Assembly: GCA_026785865.1 (NCBI GenBank)
Contig: JAJAZG010000140.1
Location: 1 to 13,105 of the forward strand
Length of the DNA: 13,105 nt
Direction of reading: 5' to 3'
From: Pseudanabaena sp. CAN_BIN31
GTDB lineage: Bacteria > Cyanobacteriota > Cyanobacteriia > Pseudanabaenales > Pseudanabaenaceae
Part shown: piece by piece, positions 7,432 to 11,741 of the stretch
How the letters are laid out: the number at the start of each line of letters is the position of its first letter
Numbering within the stretch: the first letter of the stretch is position 1
The notes under the pieces: generated by a model
What the model was told of the DNA's origin: nothing
Database searches by the model: none
What the model saw: the letters and a program-made list of their open reading frames with translations, nothing else
Position numbers and translations under genes: made by a program

Positions 7432-7504
7432 GCGTCCTTAGTTCAGTTGGTAGAACGCAGGTCTCCAAAACCTGATGCCGCGGGTTCGAGTCCCCCAGGG
7501 CGCG
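7432..7504 (+). tRNA. trnW: tRNA-Trp (anticodon CCA)
   Basis: A full 73-nt cloverleaf: acceptor 7432-7438 with 7497-7503 (one T-G wobble), D stem GTTC/GAAC (7441-7444, 7453-7456), anticodon stem CAGGT/ACCTG (7458-7462, 7470-7474) around loop CTCCAAA with CCA at 7465-7467, a 5-nt variable loop, and a T arm with loop TTCGAGT (7485-7491). The discriminator is G7504, the bacterial tRNA-Trp identity base. The 3' CCA is not encoded. The T stem (7480-7484 with 7492-7496) has a C-C mismatch at 7481/7495, positions 50 and 64. It lies between rplS and secE. Confidence 0.97.
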
Positions 7505-7570
7505 CTTCACTATTCTCACAAGCTCGAAATTACTTAAAGTTTGCTCAAGATTGTACTTAAACACATCGCA

Positions 7571-7587
7571 TTTACAAAGATTGTAAA
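7571..7587. promoter_or_regulatory. 17-bp inverted repeat upstream of secE
   Basis: TTTACA (7571-7576) and TGTAAA (7582-7587) are exact inverted repeats around 5 bp, centred about 30 bp upstream of the secE ATG. It is shaped like a dimeric repressor site or a small mRNA stem, but does not match a cyanobacterial operator I can name. The role is inferred. Confidence 0.35.
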
Positions 7588-7608
7588 GGGATCGCAAGAG
7601 TTGCCGCT

Positions 7609-7860
7609 ATGACAAAAAATGAACTGAAAGAGCAACCAAAAGAATTACCCAAAGCCGACTCAGATGTAACGTCTGATCAGTCTGGTGTGTTCAAGCTTTT
7701 TGCAGAATCCAAAGCCGAATTCGGCAAGATTGTTTGGCCTAGCCGCCAACAACTTATTAGTGAATCTGCATCTGTTCTTTTGATGATCGTTGCCGTTGCA
7801 ACCTTTGTTTATCTGATTGATGCATTGTTTAAGGCGATCGCATTGCAGGTGTTTCAATAA
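7609..7860 (+). CDS. secE: Preprotein translocase subunit SecE
   Basis: An 83-residue single-span SecE. The N-terminal ~26 residues are polar and charged. The conserved amphipathic segment FAESKAEFGKIVWPSRQQL (31-49), with the family W-P-S/T-R core, is followed by one membrane helix (about 54-75). SecE clamps SecY in the SecYEG channel of the cytoplasmic and, in cyanobacteria, probably thylakoid membranes. Its short form with one helix is the usual one outside enterobacteria. The stop overlaps the nusG start by one base (TAATG), the conserved secE-nusG pairing that implies cotranscription and translational coupling. The Shine-Dalgarno is weak (AAGAG about 11 nt upstream). Confidence 0.95.
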   Translation: MTKNELKEQPKELPKADSDVTSDQSGVFKLFAESKAEFGKIVWPSRQQLISESASVLLMIVAVATFVYLIDALFKAIALQVFQ

Positions 7861-8504
7861 TGTTTACCGAAGACATCGACCATTCATCTAGTATCCATGA
7901 AGAATCAGGCGTAACATTCCAATGGTATGCCGTTCAAATTGCTTCTGGCTGCGAAAAAAAGGTCAAGTCGAGCCTAGAGCAACGCATCAAAACTCTTGAT
8001 GTTGAAGATAGGATCAAGCAGATTGAAATTCCGCAAACGCCAACCGTCAAACTTAGGAAAGATGGTAGTCGGCTCGCATCCGAGGAAAAAATATTTCCTG
8101 GGTATGTGCTGATTCAGATCAAAACTGTTAGAAGTGAAGCTGGTCACTTAGAAGTTGATGATGATGCATGGCTTGCCGTCAAAAGCACTCCCCATGTAAT
8201 TAACTTTGTTGGCACAGAACAAAAACGTCACTATGGTCGTGGTCGTGGGCATGTTAAGCCTCGTCCTCTGACTGAAAAAGAAGTCGAAAGAATCTTCCGT
8301 GTCGTAGTCGAGCAAGAGCCAGTTCTCAAAATTGATATGGCTCAAGGCGACAAAATTAAAGTGCTTACTGGACCTTTCAAAGACTTTGAAGGGGAAGTGG
8401 TGGAAGTTAGCCCAGAGCGCAGTAAACTCAAGGCGCTTCTCTCGATCTTTGGTAGGGACACACCTGTTGAATTAGAGCTCAATCAGGTACAGAAGCAAAA
8501 TTAA
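7860..8504 (+). CDS. nusG: Transcription termination/antitermination factor NusG
   Basis: A 214-residue NusG. After a ~19-residue acidic extension comes the NGN domain, from QWYAVQIASGCEKKVKSSLE (21-40) through EEKIFPGYVLIQ (75-86) and STPHVINFVG (109-118), which binds the RNA polymerase clamp. A linker with the basic stretch HYGRGRGHVKPRPL (124-137) leads to the KOW domain, QGDKIKVLTGPFKDFEGEV (162-180), which contacts ribosomal S10 or Rho in other bacteria. A ~12-residue stretch rich in acidic residues (SEAGHLEVDDDA, 92-103) lies inside the NGN domain. Cyanobacteria are generally described as lacking Rho, so a role in pausing or coupling to ribosomes is more likely than Rho recruitment; that is an inference. 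The start overlaps the secE stop. Confidence 0.97.
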   Translation: MFTEDIDHSSSIHEESGVTFQWYAVQIASGCEKKVKSSLEQRIKTLDVEDRIKQIEIPQTPTVKLRKDGSRLASEEKIFPGYVLIQIKTVRSEAGHLEVDDDAWLAVKSTPHVINFVGTEQKRHYGRGRGHVKPRPLTEKEVERIFRVVVEQEPVLKIDMAQGDKIKVLTGPFKDFEGEVVEVSPERSKLKALLSIFGRDTPVELELNQVQKQN

Positions 8505-8571
8505 CGCAAAACTAGTTCACTCAAACGCAGGTTTGTAGATTTTTTAACGGCTATATTGGCTAAAAGAGAAA

Positions 8572-8997
8572 ATGGCTAAGAAAGTTACAGCAATTATTAA
8601 GCTAGCACTTAATGCTGGTAAGGCTAGCCCAACTCCACCAGTTGGTCCTGCCTTAGGTCAGCATGGTGTCAATATCATGATGTTTTGCAAGGAGTATAAT
8701 GCCCGTACTGCTGATCAAGCAGGCATGGTCATTCCTGTCGAAATATCTGTATTTGAAGACCGAAGCTTTACCTTCATCCTCAAAACACCTCCAGCATCAG
8801 TTCTGATCCAAAAGGCAGCTGGCATTACGGCTGGCTCTGCCGAACCTAACCGTAAAAAAGTTGGTTCGATTAGCAGAGATCAACTTCGTCAGATTGCTGA
8901 GACAAAAATGCCTGATATCAATGCAAATGACATTGATGCAGCAATGAAAATTATCGAAGGCACGGCAAAAAATATGGGCGTTACTATTAACGCTTAG
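8572..8997 (+). CDS. rplK: 50S ribosomal protein L11
   Basis: A 141-residue L11 of standard length. The N-terminal domain has KLALNAGKASPTPPVGPALG with the proline-rich segment touched by thiopeptide antibiotics and stringent-response factors, and QHGVNIMMFCKEYNART follows. The C-terminal rRNA-binding domain contains TPPASVLIQKAAG and ends in GTAKNMGVTI. It binds the GTPase-associated region of 23S rRNA at the base of the L12 stalk. A weak AGAGAA lies just before the ATG. It is followed by rplA after 94 bp; L11-L1 operons are commonly repressed by L1 binding to mRNA, but I could not identify a confident L1 site upstream of rplK in the 67-bp gap. Confidence 0.98.
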   Translation: MAKKVTAIIKLALNAGKASPTPPVGPALGQHGVNIMMFCKEYNARTADQAGMVIPVEISVFEDRSFTFILKTPPASVLIQKAAGITAGSAEPNRKKVGSISRDQLRQIAETKMPDINANDIDAAMKIIEGTAKNMGVTINA

Positions 8998-9046
8998 CTA
9001 TTAGCTTTAGTCTTTCGATCAATAAATCCACATAAAAATTTTAGTC

Positions 9047-9079
9047 GGGGGAGGAAATTAAGTTTTCCGATCGCACCCC
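9047..9079 (+). promoter_or_regulatory. Hairpin with an asymmetric internal loop just upstream of the rplA ribosome-binding site
   Basis: GGGG (9047-9050) pairs with CCCC (9076-9079), and GGAAA (9053-9057) pairs with TTTCC (9064-9068). A 2-nt and a 7-nt strand form an asymmetric internal loop between them. The hairpin ends 2 nt before the likely rplA Shine-Dalgarno AGGA (9082-9085). A helix interrupted by an asymmetric loop is the general shape of L1 targets, but I cannot match the L1 consensus. The role is inferred. Confidence 0.35.
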
Positions 9080-9091
9080 TCAGGAAAAATC

Positions 9092-9805
9092 ATGGCAAAG
9101 AAAATATCAAAGCGTTTTAAGGAAGCTCTGAGCAAGGTTGAAGAGCGCCCTTACGCACCAATTGAAGCATTGGAACTACTAAAGGCGACTGCAACCGCTA
9201 AGTTTGCTGAGTCGGTAGAAGCTCACGTCAGATTAGGAATCGATCCTAAGTATGCTGACCAACAGTTGCGGACAACCGTAACCCTGCCTAAAGGTACTGG
9301 TCAAACAATCCGCGTAGCTGTTATTGCTCGTGGTGAAAAAGTTGCCGAAGCCGCCGCCGCAGGTGCAGACATCTCTGGTTCTGAAGAACTCATTGATGAA
9401 ATCATTAAGGGACGCATGGACTTTGACTTGCTGATCTCGACACCTGACATGATGCCTCAAGTTGCCAAGCTCGGTAAATTGCTTGGGCCAAGAGGATTAA
9501 TGCCTTCGCCTAAAGGTGGTACAGTAACCACTGATTTGGCTGGCGCAATTAATGAGTTCAAATCTGGTAAGCTAGAATTCCGTGCTGATCGCACGGGTAT
9601 TGTTCACATCTTGTTCGGCAAGGCTACATTCTCTGCTGACGATTTGCTAGTAAACCTGAAAGCCTTGCAGGAGACGATTGATCGTAATCGTCCTTCTGGT
9701 GCAAAGGGTCGCTACTGGCGCTCAGTTTATGTATCGGCAACGATGGGACCTGCGATCGAAGTTGATATTTCAGCCTTGCGCGATCTCAAGTTTGCAGACG
9801 CATAA
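9092..9805 (+). CDS. rplA: 50S ribosomal protein L1
   Basis: A 237-residue L1 of normal length. Landmarks are MAKKISKRFKEA at the start, ESVEAHVRLGIDPKYADQQL (domain I), TVTLPKGTGQ and VAVIARGEK (domain II), DLLISTPDMMPQVAKLGKLL then GPRGLMPSPKGGTV (the L1 signature), and GTIGVHILFGKATF-like residues in TGIVHILFGKATF. L1 forms the mobile stalk at the E site and, in many bacteria, represses its own operon by binding mRNA. The ATG at 9092 follows AGGA by 6 nt. A 15-bp hairpin lies 24 nt after the stop, so the rplK-rplA message may end or be processed there. Confidence 0.98.
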   Translation: MAKKISKRFKEALSKVEERPYAPIEALELLKATATAKFAESVEAHVRLGIDPKYADQQLRTTVTLPKGTGQTIRVAVIARGEKVAEAAAAGADISGSEELIDEIIKGRMDFDLLISTPDMMPQVAKLGKLLGPRGLMPSPKGGTVTTDLAGAINEFKSGKLEFRADRTGIVHILFGKATFSADDLLVNLKALQETIDRNRPSGAKGRYWRSVYVSATMGPAIEVDISALRDLKFADA

Positions 9806-9828
9806 TTAAAGCCTTTCAAAGTCATTGA

Positions 9829-9867
9829 TTCCTGAAATTATTACCCAAAAGCTAATAACTTCAGGAA
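9829..9867 (+). terminator. 15-bp hairpin downstream of rplA (possible transcript end or processing site)
   Basis: TTCCTGAAATTATTA (9829-9843) pairs with TAATAACTTCAGGAA (9853-9867) with one A-C mismatch and a 9-nt loop (CCCAAAAGC). No T-tract follows (AGAAGTAAAAG), so it is not a textbook intrinsic terminator. A stable stem here could set the 3' end of the rplK-rplA message or separate it from the L10 leader. Confidence 0.5.
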
Positions 9868-9924
9868 AGAAGTAAAAGCTAAGTCTAATTGTTGTAATAA
9901 GCCTAGAAAGAAATTTCGACAACT

Positions 9925-10038
9925 GAATATCTCCGTAGACAGCAGGTGCTAACAGCTTAATTTCCTGACGAGGTGTTTCAAAAAAGATTCTTGAGTGAAT
10001 ATTTTTAGCCTCTGTCTGCGAAAAGACGAGGCTTTTTT
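9925..10038 (+). ncRNA. L10 (rplJL) mRNA leader, binding site for the L10-L12 complex
   Basis: Within the 327-bp gap between rplA and rplJ the sequence CCGTAGACAGCAGGTGC (9933-9949), then CTTAATTTCCTGACGAGGTG (9956-9975), closely matches the conserved parts of the bacterial L10 leader. CAGG (9943-9946) pairs with CCTG (9964-9967), and AGACAG with ACGAGG forms the kink-turn-like internal loop bound by L10(L12)4. The leader runs straight into a terminator hairpin (10007-10038), as in the Bacillus rplJL operon, where excess L10(L12)4 causes premature termination. The distinctive conserved core makes the assignment firm; the regulatory logic is by analogy. The outer P1 helix is not well resolved by eye. 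Confidence 0.85.
10007..10038 (+). terminator. Intrinsic terminator/attenuator upstream of rplJ
   Basis: AGCCTCTGTCT (10007-10017) pairs with AGACGAGGCT (10024-10033) with a single bulged T at 10013 around loop GCGAAA, and the stem runs into six T (10033-10038). It sits 94 bp before the rplJ ATG and downstream of the L10 leader, so it must be read through for rplJL expression. The 3' arm shares the 7-mer GACGAGG with the leader (9967-9973), offering an alternative pairing partner for the 5' arm. Confidence 0.85.
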
Positions 10039-10115
10039 AATACCTTTTTAATGACTTTAAAGATCTACACAGCCGATTTGATGGGTCAATGCTTCATCAA
10101 ACTAGTTCCAAATAT

Positions 10116-10125
10116 AAGGAGGTGA
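10116..10125 (+). promoter_or_regulatory. Perfect Shine-Dalgarno of rplJ
   Basis: AAGGAGGTGA complements the 3' end of bacterial 16S rRNA over ten bases and lies 7 nt before the ATG at 10133. The other genes of this window have weak or no such match, so rplJ stands out as designed for strong initiation. It fixes the rplJ start. Confidence 0.9.
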
Positions 10126-10132
10126 AAACCAT

Positions 10133-10660
10133 ATGGGTAAGACCCTAGACCAGAAAAAAGTTTTAGTCGGCGAAATGACCAAAGAGTTTGAAGGAACTCA
10201 AATGGTCATGGTAATCGATTACTCAACTTTGTCAGTAGCTGAGATTACCAAGCTCCGCCGATCGCTCCGTCCGACGGGTACGGTATGCAGAACTACTAAA
10301 AACACTTTGCTCAAGCAAGCAATTTCGCAGACTCCTGAGTGGAAGCCTCTCGAAGACTTTCTCGTTGGGCCCTCGGCTTGCTTATTTGTCAAAGATGATA
10401 TCGGTGGTGCTGTTAAAGCCTACCAAGCTTTTCAAAAGGAATCTAAGAAAACCGAACTTCGTGGCGGTGTCTTAGAAGGTCGCGCTTTGACTGCAAAAGA
10501 CTTGCAGGCGATCGCTGACTTGCCTTCCAAGGAAGTCCTGATCGCGCAAATTGCTGGTGCAATCAATTCGATCACCGCCAAAATTGCGATCGGTATCAAA
10601 GAGGTTCCGCAATCTCTGGGCAGAGCTATCAAGGCTATTTCCGAAAAAGAAGCGGCTTAA
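10133..10660 (+). CDS. rplJ: 50S ribosomal protein L10
   Basis: A 175-residue L10. The N-terminal domain contains KTLDQKKVLVGEMTKEF, VMVIDYSTLSVAEITKLRRS and GTVCRTTKNTLLKQAI, the region that binds 23S rRNA helices 42-44 and the mRNA leader. GPSACLFVKDD and ELRGGVLEGRALTAKDLQAI follow. The C-terminal helix ending SLGRAIKAISEKEAA carries the docking sites for L12 dimers. L10 anchors the L7/L12 stalk that recruits translational GTPases, and is the known autoregulator of rplJL in other bacteria, consistent with the leader found upstream. Start choice is fixed by the perfect Shine-Dalgarno. It is followed by rplL after 75 bp containing a small AGCTAT/ATAGCT inverted repeat. Confidence 0.98.
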   Translation: MGKTLDQKKVLVGEMTKEFEGTQMVMVIDYSTLSVAEITKLRRSLRPTGTVCRTTKNTLLKQAISQTPEWKPLEDFLVGPSACLFVKDDIGGAVKAYQAFQKESKKTELRGGVLEGRALTAKDLQAIADLPSKEVLIAQIAGAINSITAKIAIGIKEVPQSLGRAIKAISEKEAA

Positions 10661-10735
10661 ATGTCCGAAAGCTATTGGCGCTTAGCTGATAGCTAAAATA
10701 ATCAATCACTAATTAATCAACTAAAGAGAAAAACT

Positions 10736-11122
10736 ATGTCTACAAAAATCGACAGCATTATTGAAGAACTAAAGTCTTTGAGCCTTCTTGAAGCTTCTGA
10801 ATTGGTCAAAGCGATCGAAGAAACCTTCGGCGTTTCGGCTGCTGCTCCTGTTGGTGGCATGATGATGGCTGCTCCTGGCGCTGCTGCGGTTGAAGAAGTC
10901 GAAGAAAAGACTGCTTTTGACTTGGTACTTGACGAAGTTCCTGCTGACAAGAAGATTGCCATCCTCAAGGTCGTTCGTGAAATCACTGGCTTGGGTCTGA
11001 AGGATGCTAAGGATCTAGTTGAATCTGCACCTAAGACTGTTAAGGAAGGCATGGCTAAGGCTGATGCTGAAGCAGCTCAGAAGCAAATCGCAGAAGCTGG
11101 CGGTAAGGCTTCCGTTAAATAG
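10736..11122 (+). CDS. rplL: 50S ribosomal protein L7/L12
   Basis: A 128-residue L7/L12. The N-terminal dimerisation domain (1-33, TKIDSIIEELKSLSLLEASE) is followed by the Ala/Gly/Pro-rich flexible hinge (about 34-57, with an unusual MMMA run) and the C-terminal globular domain (58-128) with EKTAFDLVLDEVPADKKIAI, VVREITGLGLKDAKDLVE and APKTVKEGMAKADAE. The C-terminal domain contacts EF-Tu, EF-G and initiation and release factors. It is present in several copies per ribosome, which explains the need for extra expression relative to L10; no separate promoter is evident in the 75-bp gap. No rpoB follows, as expected in cyanobacteria. It is followed by three palindromes in 238 bp. Confidence 0.98.
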   Translation: MSTKIDSIIEELKSLSLLEASELVKAIEETFGVSAAAPVGGMMMAAPGAAAVEEVEEKTAFDLVLDEVPADKKIAILKVVREITGLGLKDAKDLVESAPKTVKEGMAKADAEAAQKQIAEAGGKASVK

Positions 11123-11156
11123 TTATTGGTATCACTTACTCCTTTCCCAGTGAAAG

Positions 11157-11191
11157 ATTAGCATTGCGGCGCGCCGCGCCGCAATGCTAAT
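11157..11191. repeat. 35-nt palindrome with GC-only core, downstream of rplL
   Basis: Arms of 17 bp (ATTAGCATTGCGGCGCG and its reverse complement) surround a single C at 11174. It is nested inside a second, imperfect 16-bp inverted repeat (11136-11151 and 11218-11233, 13 of 16 matching, with TTCCCAGT/ACTGGGAA exact). In RNA this would be a very stable stem closing the rplL message, but the T-run (11211-11215) lies about 20 nt away. It could be an mRNA 3'-end structure or a dispersed palindromic element. Confidence 0.75.
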
Positions 11192-11277
11192 TCTTGGGCT
11201 TTAATGTCTATTTTTATACTGGGAAGTGAGTAGCATTTTTAACGATCCTGCTTTGCAATATCTTTAAAAACAATTAT

Positions 11278-11300
11278 AAAGGCACGCTATGCGTGCCTTT
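11278..11300 (+). terminator. Hairpin downstream of rplL, likely intrinsic terminator
   Basis: AAAGGCACGC (11278-11287) pairs perfectly with GCGTGCCTTT (11291-11300) around a TAT loop. TTT at the arm end, then GTCGTTTT, gives a weak T-rich tail. It is the best candidate for ending the rplJL transcript before hisE. Confidence 0.65.
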
Positions 11301-11310
11301 GTCGTTTTAG

Positions 11311-11339
11311 AATTATGCCGCGCTTAGCACGGCATAATT
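11311..11339. repeat. Third palindrome between rplL and hisE
   Basis: AATTATGCCG (11311-11320) pairs with CGGCATAATT (11330-11339); the 9-nt centre CGCTTAGCA is itself nearly symmetric. It ends 21 bp before the hisE ATG. No T-run follows directly, so it is probably a repeat or a stem in the hisE leader. No gene or promoter was recognised elsewhere in 11123-11360. Confidence 0.65.
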
Positions 11340-11360
11340 GTTGTGTATTAGGTATTTTTT

Positions 11361-11639
11361 ATGAACGACCCTCTATCAGAATTATTTGCAGTAATTGTTG
11401 ATCGCCGCGAGCATCCGCAAGAAAGTTCTTATACTTGCAAATTATTTGCGGGTGGCGATAACAAGATTTTAAAAAAAATTGGTGAAGAATCCGCCGAAGT
11501 TGTCATGGCTTGCAAAGATGATGATCCTGAGGCGATCGCCTCTGAGGTCGCCGATTTGTTTTATCACACGTTAGTTGCGATCGCGTATCACCACGTCGAT
11601 TTGCAATTGGTATATGACAAGCTAGCTCAGCGACGTTAA
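11361..11639 (+). CDS. hisE: Phosphoribosyl-ATP pyrophosphatase HisE (stand-alone)
   Basis: A 92-residue all-alpha MazG-fold pyrophosphatase catalysing the second step of histidine synthesis, phosphoribosyl-ATP to phosphoribosyl-AMP plus pyrophosphate. The signature is clear: KILKKIGEESAEVVMACKDD (35-54), with the metal-binding Glu42, Glu43 and Glu46, and SEVADLFYHTLVAI (61-74), with Glu62 and Asp65. The length is right for a stand-alone HisE; no HisI (cyclohydrolase) domain lies upstream, although many cyanobacteria carry a fused HisIE. The N-terminus (MNDPLSELFAVIVDRRE) also fits a complete HisE. It has no Shine-Dalgarno (TATTTTTT before ATG) and stands alone, between the ribosomal-protein cluster and a cell-wall gene. 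A paralogous MazG-like housecleaning enzyme is a less likely alternative. Confidence 0.88.
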   Translation: MNDPLSELFAVIVDRREHPQESSYTCKLFAGGDNKILKKIGEESAEVVMACKDDDPEAIASEVADLFYHTLVAIAYHHVDLQLVYDKLAQRR

Positions 11640-11643
11640 AGCC

Positions 11644-11677
11644 GCACGAGAAAACTATTGCGTAGTTTTTTAGTGCG
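11644..11677 (+). terminator. 15-bp hairpin downstream of hisE, probable terminator
   Basis: CGCACGAGAAAACTA (11644-11658 less its last base in the loop region) faces TAGTTTTTTAGTGCG around a TTGCG loop. Inner AAAACTA/TAGTTTT and outer CGCAC/GTGCG pair exactly; the three bases between include a G-T wobble and one mismatch. The T-run in the right arm (11666-11671) gives terminator character. It begins 5 bp after the hisE stop. Confidence 0.6.
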
Positions 11678-11741
11678 ATCGCCCGAAATACTTAATTAAT
11701 GGAGTAAGATTACCTATGAATTGATCAAAGGGTAGATTGCT

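Noticed and set aside
7349..7597. 82-residue leftward reading frame across tRNA-Trp
   Set aside because: It runs antisense through the complete tRNA; the protein has no recognisable pattern and the overlap with a structural RNA makes it a chance frame.
8532..8557. Promoter for rplK (TTTGTA, then TATATT)
   Set aside because: The spacer is only 14 bp and the -35 is poor.
10717..11052. 111-residue reading frame antisense to rplL
   Set aside because: Serine-, alanine- and threonine-rich product typical of the reverse frame of an Ala/Glu/Lys-rich gene; rplL is certain.
11136..11233. Miniature transposable element downstream of rplL
   Set aside because: The inverted repeats are suggestive, but no target-site duplication is visible and no second copy lies in the window, so I report the palindromes only as repeats.
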